From: Hippasteria phrygiana
Lineage: Eukaryota; Echinodermata; Asteroidea; Valvatida; Goniasteridae
Assembly: GCA_037893225.1 (NCBI GenBank)
Contig: JAZGUH010000328.1
Coordinates: 434,001 to 498,000 of the forward strand
Reading direction: 5' to 3'
Length of the DNA stretch: 64,000 nucleotides
The translations under genes were made by a program, and so were the position numbers. Shown piece by piece: positions 8,332 to 18,596 of the stretch. Under the pieces are notes generated by a model, which worked only from the letters and a program-made list of their open reading frames with translations, ran no database searches and had not been told where the DNA came from. Each line of letters begins with the position of its first letter. The first letter of the stretch is position 1.

Positions 8332-9325
8332 TGGTCAAACGTTTTCTCCAGCAGTCATGATAGCCCTAGCCTGGGCATGCTACAAATAAAAATAAATAAA
8401 TATACATCTCAGTCTAAATATTGGGTGAAACAATTCAGACAAACTACTTACTCGTAAATTTATGAGCCTCAGCGCAACCTATAATTGTAAACATGTTGAT
8501 AACATGGCGGATAGGCATCTGAAATGTGTATGTGAATAAAAAGACAGCGAGAGCAAACAAAGAAAAGAAAGACAGAACCCATTTTGTTCTCTATCATGTG
8601 TGTAATCATTACTGTGTTTTCTGTGAGATTTCATAGTTCAAAACATGAAACATACCTATTTTTAGCGAGTACACTTGGCATATGGGCGCCGCCATGTTTG
8701 CTTCATATAGGTTCCACTCACTGATCTCTATAGAGATCACTGGTTCCACTCCACTAAATACGGCGCTCATTTTGTAACCAACATAAAAATAGAAAGGAAG
8801 AGCGCCACCTGGTGACGCTCAGGAGTAAGGTGGCAATATTTTTTTCACTGGAAATTAAAGATTAAGACTCCTAGAATAATTTTCTTTTCAAATTTATGAG
8901 AGTTGAAGGAATTTTTTTTTTTTATACTCCCCTCCCCACAAACCACCCCTAAAATGGTGGCCCATCTCTGGGCCCAGGTCTAAATGTAGCCCTCCCCCCC
9001 GCCTCGATGCCAAATAGACCCACGTATTGGTCATTTTTGTGAATGGAATTCCCCGAGTTGGAAGCCACGGGTCACCAATTCTTGATTTCCACAAATATTT
9101 CTACAATCAGTCCAATTTATAGGCCCCAGGGACCTCTTATTCAAAATTACTGGAGGGATCACAAAATATTAATGAGCTCGCGCGCAGTGATTTTCACAGA
9201 TTTAGTGGCATGCACCCTGCTGATAGAAGTCATAATTATCGTGGCCCTAAAGGGACATGCGCGCATTTCTGCGCAGATTTCTGCGATGTCGTACATTTTT
9301 ATTGTTTTGCGATAAAATCCGCAAT

Positions 9326-9520
9326 GCGCAGAAAATGTGCGCAGAAAATGTGCGCAGAAAATGTGCGCAGAAAATGTGCGCAGAAAATGTGCGCAGAAAA
9401 TGTGCGCAGAAAATGTGCGCAGAAAATGTGCGCAGAAAATGTGCGCAGAAAATGTGCGCAGAAAATGTGCGCAGAAAATGTGCGCAGAAAATGTGCGCAG
9501 AAAATGTGCGCAGAAAATGT
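9326..9520. repeat. 13-bp minisatellite, 15 copies (unit 3)
   Basis: Same copy number as units 1 and 6, the commonest state together with 14. Confidence 0.97.
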
Positions 9521-9609
9521 GCGAATGTCCCTTCAGGGCCACAATACATATACGATAGTGCTGAACCAAATAGGCTAATCTGTTTGTGATTGGGTTTTTA
9601 TGTTCACAG

Positions 9610-9726
9610 TGGGCCCGTGTCATGAGAGCGTTAATCCGTGTCAGAATGGAGCCACGTGTACGGGGGTAAACTTCGCAGTAGTCTGCCGGTGCAGCGATGG
9701 TTTTGTGGGCGAAAACTGTGAAAGAG
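9610..9726 (+). CDS. EGF-like domain exon (unit 3)
   Basis: Identical to the unit 1 exon. Confidence 0.7.
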
Positions 9727-10160
9727 GTACCGGTTGGCTATTACAGAAATCAAATTGGAGAAAGGCTATAAATGGTTCTGAAACAATCAACTGGTTGGGG
9801 CGTGCACTAGTTAACTAGTGTTGACATTATTGTACTGCGCAGACATTTTTTCAAACTATACTATTAGGCAAGATAAGCCAAAACTCTGAAGAAAAGAGAA
9901 ATGTCACAAATCGAATTCATTTTGACTTGCTTTATGAATTTAATAATTTTCATTTTACCAACTAGTTCATATTTAGAAAATGCCTTTGGTTATTGGCACA
10001 ACAGGGAAGCAGTAACTTAAGCATGCACTGAATGAAATGCAATAGCTTTGCAATGGATGTTTATTGTTAGTGCACCATTATTCTTTTGTTGTTCATAGTG
10101 ACATGGAATAAACAAAAAACTCTTCATAACCCTAATTACTCACCAACTGAAAGGTCCACC

Positions 10161-12170
10161 ATGGTTCGCTACAGAAAGGGCATGTTTAAGAGGAAAAAAG
10201 CCTATTTTAAAAAAGGCAATGGTCTGACATGTCAGTTGATAAGAGAAAAGGCTGATGTTTCATCTTTCTATATCAGACCCACAAATGAACAATTGCAACT
10301 GGCCTTTCCCAGAGATGAGCGAGGTTCTTTCTACAACCCACCAGGTGCCAGAACTAATAAAACTGTGATGGTGCTGCGACCGAAAATTGAGGAAATAACG
10401 CCGATAAGCAGACTCCAAAGGGAAGGAGCCGACAACTTGAACCCAGGCGGCTACAGAATTGTTCATGTCAACACTACAGTTGAGACAAGTGTTCGAGCTA
10501 CCCTGGACCATCAGCATGCGAATCCTGACTGTGATGGCTGGCCTCAGCTACAGGCAGAGCAAGAAACACACTGGGGCCTTGCTGTTTCAGAGGTGCTGTC
10601 ATGCAACAAGTGCTACTTCTCGACAGGAAGGAAGAAGCTGTACTCAGAGATACCTCAGGTCAGCAGAGGCCGACGCACTGCAACTCCAAACATGGCCTTT
10701 TAGGTTGGTCTCCTCAACCGGGTATTGCAGCCACAGGAGCAAGACGACTTTTGACAGCATTGGGTACAACTGTTCCTTCAATCAGTGGGCTGCAGAAAAC
10801 AGCAAGCAAATGTGGGGACATTATTATCAATGAAAATGTTAGATGTATGGCTGAAAAGAGAAAACTGGTCAAAGGTATTCAAGAATTACAGGGCTATGAC
10901 AGAGAAAAACCGATTGCTGTCGAATTAGATAGACAATACAATAACCCCTTGAGAAACTGTCGGGAACAAAACACCATTTGTGCCGGCAACCCAAACTAGG
11001 GACGTAGTATGTGAGAATGTAACCACCCAAAAAATGGTAGTAATGTACCACCACGAGAATAAACTCTGTAAATGTGAAAATCAAATGTCGGGCAAACACA
11101 GCTGTAACAAGTGGTACGAGCACACATATTCTTGTAGTGCTACACGCCCAGCAAATTACAACATGGGGGATGAAAGAGAAGGGGGAATTCAATGTGCCAA
11201 GAAACTTCTAGAGTGTAAGGAACCCTTGTTGGCAGAAAGAGTAACAAGCGATGCGGACGGGTGTATGGCAAAAGGTTTTATGTCTCAGATGAGAATTAAA
11301 GCAGGTATCGAGCCAGAACACTTTCTTGACCCACCTTACTTAAATCGATCACTCAGTTCAGCAATCAGTCGGGCCAAATTCAGTGGTGACATGATGCCTG
11401 GTAGAACTAAAAATGAAAAAAAAAAGATACAAGACCGGTTAGGTGACGATGTAAGTCACAGGGTACAAGCAGAAGCAGGGGCAATCCTCAAGAAATGTGG
11501 GAGAAACTTTGCCCAAATGTATGACATGGCTGAACAGGCTGCCTCAACCATTCCCGAATGTTACCAAGGTCGCCACAACCTTTGCAAAAAGCGGTCCTTG
11601 GTTTGCAATGGCAATAACAGATTTCCCTACCTTCCTGTTCATGTTAGGGGAAAACTGAAAATGCTCGAGTCTGACAAGAAACTGCTTTTACTGAAAATTC
11701 AGAAGAGAATTGGTCACGAGGCAATGCAAAAAACCAGATATGGGACAAGTACACAAAAAGCAGAGTCCATGAACCATGCTTTTTCAAGTTCTAATCCAAA
11801 AGGGGCACTAACCTTTTCCAGAAATGCTCTCTCAAGAGACCACAGCGCAGTTCACCTTGTCAACAATGGCCATGCCAACTTAATCATCCTCAAGTGTGAA
11901 GCTGCAGGTTGTCCTGTTTTGCCAGGATCTGCAGCTGCCAAAAGTCTGGCTGAAATGGACAGAAAAGAAAAATATCATTCCCAACGGGCTAGGAGCACAC
12001 ATTATAAAATACGAAGGGCAAAGTGTAGGGCACAACGATATAACTTGTACAACTGTGCCAAGTCATTGTACAAAAAGAAAGGGCAACTGGAACCCAAGTC
12101 AGCAATCCCTCCAGATGTGGATTGGCAAAGAATTCAGAGTGAGCACAATTACAGCATACGTTTCAATTAA
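10161..12170 (+). pseudogene. Mutator-like transposase, frameshifted (unit 3)
   Basis: Two shared frameshifts only; C-terminal frame open for 396 codons from 10980. Private Thr-to-Ala change (NPKGAL) at about 11804. Lys instead of Glu at the ECEEP/ECKEP position that separates units 1 and 4 from the rest. Confidence 0.85.
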
Positions 12171-12269
12171 AAATGAATTATAAAAGCAAAAAGTGTAGCA
12201 TCAAAAAATGGTGAGTAATTTCAGTTATCAAACTTAATGGTGAGCCAAAAAGTTCTCCTTAATTACATT

Positions 12270-12721
12270 TTAAAGAAGACAATCCTTGTATGGGCCATGG
12301 CCCGAACACAAACGGCATCTCTTACAACGAGATCTTGCAGTGTTGATGGCGTGTGGCTCAAGTGACAGGTGATCAAAATTCACACACAAGGAGTTGTGGC
12401 ACAGGTGACTGACATCATACCCCCGGGGAAGATCAAGGACTCCAGAATAAACAATGTAAGTCAACCTGTGCACACGCATCCTTGTGCGTGAATTTGATTT
12501 TGAGCCAGGCATGACAACATTAATAATGCCATATTTCTGCTGGACATATCCTGTCCATACCCTACAATTTGTTCTGCCTCTGTGTACAGTCTTTCTTAAA
12601 ATCTTGCCTTTAATTAGGGCCTTCCAGATGGAATCCATTTTGCTATGGTTTAAGAAATCTGCATAACAAACAATACAGACCGCGTGCGTGAGGTCAACTT
12701 ACCTTTGCTACCATATGGCAT
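12270..12721 (-). CDS. I-PpoI-like His-Me endonuclease (unit 3)
   Basis: Open frame identical to unit 1 (main exon 12270-12658, predicted first exon 12703-12721). Confidence 0.8.
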
Positions 12722-13215
12722 TGGTCAAACGTTTTCTCCAGCAGTCATGATAGCCCTAGCCTGGGCATGCTACAAATAAAAATAAATAAATATACATCTC
12801 AGTCTAAATATTGGGTGAAACAATTCAGACAAACTACTTACTCGTAAATTTATGAGCCTCAGCGCAACCTATAATTGTAAACATGTTGATAACATGGCGG
12901 ATAGGCATCTGAAATGTGTATGTGAATAAAAAGACAGCGAGAGCAAACAAAGAAAAGAAAGACAGAACCCATTTTGTTCTCTATCATGTGTGTAATCATT
13001 ACTGTGTTTTCTGTGAGATTTCATAGTTCAAAACATGAAACATACCTATTTTTAGCGAGTACACTTGGCATATGGGCGCCGCCATGTTTGCTTCATATAG
13101 GTTCCACTCACTGATCTCTATAGAGATCACTGGTTCCACTCCACTAAATACGGCGCTCATTTTGTAACCAACATAAAAATAGAAAGGAAGAGCGCCACCT
13201 GGTGACGCTCAGGAG

Positions 13216-13218
13216 TAA
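13216..13218. repeat. Target-site duplication TAA (left)
   Basis: Every other junction reads AGGAGTAAGGTGG. Here the insertion is flanked by TAA on both sides (13216-13218 and 17183-17185), giving a 3-bp duplication. This fits the TWA preference of PIF/Harbinger-type insertion. Confidence 0.8.
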
Positions 13219-13329
13219 TAGACAGGGCCCAGACCAGGAAAAACTGCCGTTTTTTCCTGTCAAGGTTTTCTCAACGGTTTCATCATCCTGAACCTCAACC
13301 ATTTGAAATTAGCTTGGGGGCCACCCTGA

Positions 13330-14690
13330 TTTTTGCCCCTAATTCAAAATGGCCGCCAAAATCCAAAATGGCCGCCAAAATTACCTAAATTAGATATATA
13401 CTGCTAATTACGTTTAATATCAACGTTTTTTCAGTGGTTCTGTCATCCTAAATCTACACCCATTGAATTTAGCTCCAGAGCCACCCAGAATTTGGCCTCA
13501 AATCCAAGATGGCCGCCAAAATCTAAAATGGCTGCCAAAATTATCTTAATCAGGTTTATACTACTTGGTTTTTTTCTGCAGGAGCTTTTTTTCAGTGATT
13601 TCGTCATCCTGATCATAAGGCCTATGGAATTAGTCTGGGGAGTACCCAGGATTTGTCCTTGGAATCCAAGATGGCCGCCAAAATCTAAAATGGCTGCCAA
13701 AATTATCTTAATCAGGTTTATACTACTTGGTTTTTTTCTGCAGGAGCTTTTTTTCAGTGATTTCGTCATCCTGATCATAAGGCCTATGGAATTAGTCTGG
13801 GGAGTACCCAGGATTTGTCCTTGGAATCCAAGATGGCCGCCAAAATGGCCGCCAAAATGGCCGCCAAAATGGCCGCCAAAATTACCTAAATTGGATATAT
13901 GCTGCTAATTACGTTTAATATCAACGTTTTTTTCAGTGGTTCTGTTATCCTGAATCTACGACCATTGAATTTAGCTCCAAAGCCACCCAGAATTTGGCCT
14001 CAAATCCAAGATGGCCGCCAAAATCTAAAATGGCTGCCAAAATTATCTTAATCAGGTTTATACTACTTGGTTTTTTTCTGCAGGAGCTTTTTTTCAGTGA
14101 TTTCGTCATCCTGATCATAAGGCCTATGGAATTAGTCTGGGGAGTACCCAGGATTTGTCCTTGGAATCCAAGATGGCCGCCAAAATGGCCTCCAAAATGG
14201 CCGCCAAAATTACCTAAATTGGATATATGCTGCTAATTACGTTTAATATCAACGTTTTTTTCAGTGGTTCTGTTATCCTGAATCTACGACCATTGAATTT
14301 AGCTCCAAAGCCACCCAGAATTTGGCCTCAAATCCAAGATGGCCGCCATAATATAAAATGGCTGCCAAATTGACCCTAATAAGATTTATACTGCTTCTTG
14401 GTTGTTTTTCTGTCAGTTGTCAGTGATTCCGTGATTCCGAAGGCCTTTGAAATTAGTCTGGGGAGTACCCAGGATTTGTCCTTGAATCCAATATGGCCGT
14501 CAAAATGGCCTCCAAAATGGCCACCAAAATGGCCACCAAAAGCATCTTAATTATATTCAAACTACCTCTTCGTTTTTTCCTGTTAACATTTTCTAAAGTT
14601 GGTTTCATTATGGCGTCCTGAACCTAAGCCTTTTGAAATTAATTTGGGGCTACCCAGGATTTGGCTGCAAATCCAAGATGGCCGCCCAAA
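13330..14690. repeat. Left-arm tandem modules rich in AAGATGGCCGCC
   Basis: Two module types alternate. Type A starts TTACCTAAATT near 13381, 13882 and 14210. Type B starts TTATCTTAATCAGG near 13541, 13703 and 14043. Each ends in CCAAGATGGCCGCCAAAAT, itself duplicated in 12-bp steps (four near 13830-13880). Open frames of 80-138 codons across these repeats are by-products, not genes. Confidence 0.8.
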
Positions 14691-14998
14691 CAAAAATGGT
14701 TAAACGGTCTCTTATTAACCCCATCATTTTCCTTTCTCGGAAATCAGAGTTTATGATTGTCATATACTTTAACTGTACAAATAATCTATACTGTCTTCTC
14801 TCCAATTGCAACATTAGCGAGCAGCCCAGCCTGATCGTGGTCCATCTAGAATTGTTTCCTTGCACGTAATTCGAACATACAGTTTAGAGAAAGGATCAAA
14901 GTAATTAATTAACAGGTATATATACTTGCTAGTTAACATTGTTTGCGAAATGCATTGCTTTGGATGACATTATTGCTCAACTATTATGTTCTTCTTGT

Positions 14999-15185
14999 GT
15001 AAGTATACTGTAATTCACGAACAAAAAATTGAATGACTTTTATAATTGTATCTTTACTTCTAGGAATCAGCACTATGGCGGCTACCCCCTTTTTTAGTAC
15101 AGGAGCAGATGACAGAAGACAGTGCCTGCTTTGCAATGAAAATATCAAGGATAAGGATGGTGGTGGACAGTCGTGGCCCAGCTAA
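14999..15185 (+). pseudogene. Captured gene fragment, left-arm copy
   Basis: A 65-nt intron-like stretch (donor GTAAGTATAC at 14999, acceptor CTTTACTTCTAG ending at 15063) is followed by exon sequence with an ATG in ATGGCGG context at 15075. It encodes MAATPFFSTGADDRRQ, then CLLCNENIKDKD, and then runs into unrelated loop sequence and a TAA at 15183. The C-x2-C suggests the start of a zinc-binding domain. The parent gene is not recognised. It looks like the 5' part of a host gene carried inside the element. Confidence 0.55.
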
Positions 15186-15284
15186 TTGAAATTCAGTATA
15201 AGGAGGCTGAGAACATATCACTTGACCATCTGTCAGCCAGTGTTTGGAGAATTTCCAGTCCAGCTTGTGTCACATTTGAGATGT
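15160..15284. other. Loop of the palindromic element
   Basis: This is the only part without an inverted partner. Read on the minus strand, it continues the captured exon of the right arm. On the plus strand it is non-homologous to the left-arm exon, so the arms were probably produced by an inverted duplication that stopped at different points. Confidence 0.7.
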
Positions 15285-15444
15285 CATCCTTATCCTTGAT
15301 ATTTTCATTGCAAAGAAGGCATCGTCTTCTGTCATCTGCTCTTGTACTAAAGAAGGGGGTAGCCGCCATAGTGCTGATTCCTAAAAGTAAAGATACAATT
15401 GTAAAAGTCATTCAATTTGTGTTCGTGAATTACAGTATACTTAC
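15193..15444 (-). pseudogene. Captured gene fragment, right-arm copy (longer)
   Basis: Minus-strand counterpart of the left-arm fragment: donor GTAAGT at 15444, 64-nt intron to 15381, exon with ATG at 15369 and 58 codons to a stop at 15193. It encodes MAATPFFSTRADDRRR, CLLCNENIKDKDD, then ISNVTQAGLEILQTLADRW. It extends about 30 residues further than the left copy, through the loop. It looks like the N-terminus of a host protein with a CxxC motif; family not recognised. The stop may simply be where the captured exon ended. Confidence 0.6.
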
Positions 15445-15739
15445 ACAAGAAGAACATAATAGTTGAGCAATAATGTCATCCAAAGCAATGCATTTCGCAA
15501 ACAACAATGTTAACTAGCAAAATACCTGTCAATTAATTACTTTTATCCTTTCTCTAAACTGTATGTTCGAATTACGTGCAAGGAAACAATTCTAGATGGA
15601 CAACGACGAGGCTGGGCTGCTGATGTTGCAATTGGAGAGAAGACAGCATAGATTATTTGTACAGTTAAAGTATGACACTCATAAACTTTGATTTCCGAGA
15701 AAGGAAAATTATGGGGTACAAATAAGAGACCGTTTAAAT

Positions 15740-17080
15740 CCGATTAAGGTAATTTTGGTAGCCATTTTTATTTGGACGGCCATCTTGGATTTGCAGCCAA
15801 ATCCTGGGTAGCCCCAAATTAATTTCAAAAGGCTTAGGTTCAGGACGCCATAATGAAACCATCTTTAGAAAACGTTAACAGGGAAAAAACGAAGAGGTAG
15901 TTTGAATATAATTAAGATGCTTTTGGCGGCCATTTTGACGGCCATCTTGGATTTCAGGACAAATCCTGGGTATTCCCCAGACTAATTTCAAAGGCCTTAG
16001 GTTCAGGATGACGAAATCACTGACAACTGACAGAAAAAGAACCAAGAAGCAGTATAAATCTTATTAGGGTAATTTTGGCAGCCATTTTAGATTTTGGCGG
16101 CCATCTTTGATTTGAGGCCAAATTCTGGGTGGCTTTGGAGCTAAATTCAATGGTTGTAGATTCAGGATGACAGAACCACTGAAAAAAAAGTTGATATTAA
16201 ACGTAATTAGCAGTACATATCTAATTTAGGTAATTTTGGCGGCCATTTTGGCGGCCATTTTGGCGGCCATCTTGGCGGCCATCTTGGCGGCCATCTTGGC
16301 GGCCATTTTGGCGGCCATTTTGGCGGCCATCTTGGCGACCATCTTGGAGGCCATCTTGGCGGCCATCTTGGCGGCCATCTTGGCGGCCATCTTGGCGGCC
16401 ATCTTGGATTCCAAGGACAAATCCTGGGTACTCCCCAGACGAATTTTAAAGGCCTTATGATCAGGATGACGAAATCACTGAAAAAAAACTCCTACAGAAA
16501 GAAAAAAAAGTATTATAAATCTGATTAAGATAATTTTGGCAGCCATTTTAGATTTTGGCGGCCATCTTGGATTTGAGGCCAAATTCTGGGTGGCTCTGGA
16601 GCTAAATTCAATGGGTGTAGATTCAGGATGACAGAACCACTGAAAAAACGTTGATATTAAACGTAATTAGCAGTACATATCTAATTTAGGTAATTTTGGC
16701 GGCCATTTTGGCGGCTATTTTGGCGGCCATCTTGGATTCAAGGACAAATCCTGGGTACTCCCCAGACTAATTTCAAAGGCCTTATGATCAGGATGACGGA
16801 ATCACTGAAAAAAAACTCCTACAGAAAAAAACCAAGTAGTATAAATCTGATTAAGATAATTTTGGCAGCCATTTTAGATTTTGGCGGCCATCTTGGATTT
16901 GAGGCCAAGTTCTGGGTGGCTCTGGAGCTAAATTCAATGGGTGCAGATTCAGAATGACAGAACCACTGAAAAAAACGTTGATATTAAACGTAATTAGCAG
17001 TATATATCTAATTTAGGTAATTTTGGCGGCCATTTTGGATTTTGGCGGCCATTTTGAATTAGGGGCAAAAATCAGGGTGG
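15740..17080. repeat. Right-arm tandem modules (inverse of left arm)
   Basis: Reverse-complement versions of the A and B modules (GGCGGCCATCTTGGATT, TAATTAGCAGTACATATC and similar), in a different number and order from the left arm. Alignment with the left arm therefore needs several gaps. Confidence 0.8.
16238..16405. repeat. 12-bp minisatellite GGCGGCCATYTT, 14 copies
   Basis: Fourteen head-to-tail 12-mers with C/T variation and two interrupted copies (GGCGACCATCTT at 16334, GGAGGCCATCTT at 16346). The matching place in the left arm has only about four. It yields a meaningless Met-Ala-Ala-Lys repeat on the minus strand. Confidence 0.95.
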
Positions 17081-17182
17081 CCCCCAAGCTAATTTCAAAT
17101 GGTTGAGGTTCAGGATGATGAAACCGTTGAGAAAACCTTGACAGGAAAAAACGGCAGTTTTTCCTGGTCTGGGCCCTGTCTA

Positions 17183-17185
17183 TAA
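17183..17185. repeat. Target-site duplication TAA (right)
   Basis: Second copy of the 3-bp duplication; unit 4 resumes with GGTGGCAATA directly after it. Confidence 0.8.
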
Positions 17186-17683
17186 GGTGGCAATATTTTT
17201 TTCACTGGAAATTAAAGATTAAGACTCCTAGAATAATTTTCTTTTCAAATTTATGAGAGTTGAAGGAATTTTTTTTTTTTTATACTCCTCTCCCCACAAA
17301 CCACCCCTAAAATGGTGGCCCATCTCTGGGCCCAGGTCTAAATGTAGCCCTCCCCCCCGCCTCGATGCCAAATAGACCCACGTATTGGTCATTTTTGTGA
17401 ATGGAATTCCCCGAGTTGGAAGCCACGGGTCACCAATTCTTGATTTCCACAAATATTTCTACAATCAGTCCAATTTATAGGCCCCAGGGACCTCTTATTC
17501 AAAATTACTGGAGGGATCACAAAATATTAATGAGCTCGCGCGCAGTGATTTTCACAGATTTAGTGGCATGCACCCTGCTGATAGAAGTCATAATTATCGT
17601 GGCCCTAAAGGGACATGCGCGCATTTCTGCGCAGATTTCTGCGATGTCGTACATTTTTATTGTTTTGCGATAAAATCCGCAAT

Positions 17684-17956
17684 GCGCAGAAAATGTGCGC
17701 AGAAAATGTGCGCAGAAAATGTGCGCAGAAAATGTGCGCAGAAAATGTGCGCAGAAAATGTGCGCAGAAAATGTGCGCAGAAAATGTGCGCAGAAAATGT
17801 GCGCAGAAAATGTGCGCAGAAAATGTGCGCAGAAAATGTGCGCAGAAAATGTGCGCAGAAAATGTGCGCAGAAAATGTGCGCAGAAAATGTGCGCAGAAA
17901 ATGTGCGCAGAAAATGTGCGCAGAAAATGTGCGCAGAAAATGTGCGCAGAAAATGT
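17684..17956. repeat. 13-bp minisatellite, 21 copies (unit 4)
   Basis: Longest state in the window, shared with unit 5. Confidence 0.97.
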
Positions 17957-18045
17957 GCGAATGTCCCTTCAGGGCCACAATACATATACGATAGTGCTGA
18001 ACCAAATAGGCTAATCTGTTTGTGATTGGGTTTTTATGTTCACAG

Positions 18046-18162
18046 TGGGCCCGTGTCATGAGAGCGTTAATCCGTGTCAGAATGGAGCCACGTGTACGGG
18101 GGTAAACTTCGCAGTAGTCTGCCGGTGCAGCGATGGTTTTGTGGGCGAAAACTGTGAAAGAG
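18046..18162 (+). CDS. EGF-like domain exon (unit 4)
   Basis: Identical to the unit 1 exon. Confidence 0.7.
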
Positions 18163-18596
18163 GTACCGGTTGGCTATTACAGAAATCAAATTGGAGAAAG
18201 GCTATAAATGGTTCTGAAACAATCAACTGGTTGGGGCGTGCACTAGTTAACTAGTGTTGACATTATTGTACTGCGCAGACATTTTTTCAAACTATACTAT
18301 TAGGCAAGATAAGCCAAAACTCTGAAGAAAAGAGAAATGTCACAAATCGAATTCATTTTGACTTGCTTTATGAATTTAATAATTTTCATTTTACCAACTA
18401 GTTCATATTTAGAAAATGCCTTTGGTTATTGGCACAACAGGGAAGCAGTAACTTAAGCATGCACTGAATGAAATGCAATAGCTTTGCAATGGATGTTTAT
18501 TGTTAGTGCACCATTATTCTTTTGTTGTTCATAGTGACATGGAATAAACAAAACACTCTTCATAACCCTAATTACTCACCAACTGAAAGGTCCACC

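Larger units (their letters stand above)
4391..8820 (+). repeat. Macrosatellite unit 2 (4,430 bp)
   Basis: Same layout as unit 1. It is longer by 40 bp, made up of three extra minisatellite copies (39 bp) plus small indels: an extra C in the C run, the A that unit 1 lacks, and one base lost in the transposase. Confidence 0.97.
8821..13210 (+). repeat. Macrosatellite unit 3 (4,390 bp)
   Basis: Same layout; one T fewer in the leading T run. Its right junction (AGGAGTAA) is where the 3.96-kb palindromic element is inserted. Confidence 0.97.
13219..17182. mobile_element. 3,964-bp long inverted-repeat (foldback-like) element
   Basis: The ends TAGACAGGGCCCAGACC and GGTCTGGGCCCTGTCTA are exact reverse complements, and at least the outer 80 bases match perfectly. 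Inverted similarity continues to the centre: left arm 13219-15159 and right arm 15285-17182 surround a 125-nt loop. No transposase is encoded, so it is non-autonomous. Termini plus a 3-bp TAA duplication suggest mobilisation by a PIF/Harbinger-like transposase; this is inference. The arms differ by point changes and by repeat copy number, so they have aged separately. It is present in only one unit, so it inserted after the array formed or is restricted to this copy. Confidence 0.88.

Noticed and set aside
13443..14236. Open frames of 78-138 codons in the palindrome arms (LILIRFILLGFFLQELF type)
   Set aside because: They span tandem modules and repeat the same segment, with no start or splice context; by-products of repeat structure.
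16226..16460. Met-Ala-Ala-Lys and Ala-Ile-Leu repeat proteins
   Set aside because: Translation of the 12-bp minisatellite.
13219..17182. hAT-type element because of the CAGGG string near the ends
   Set aside because: No 8-bp target duplication can be found; a symmetrical 3-bp TAA duplication outside TAGACAGGG fits better.
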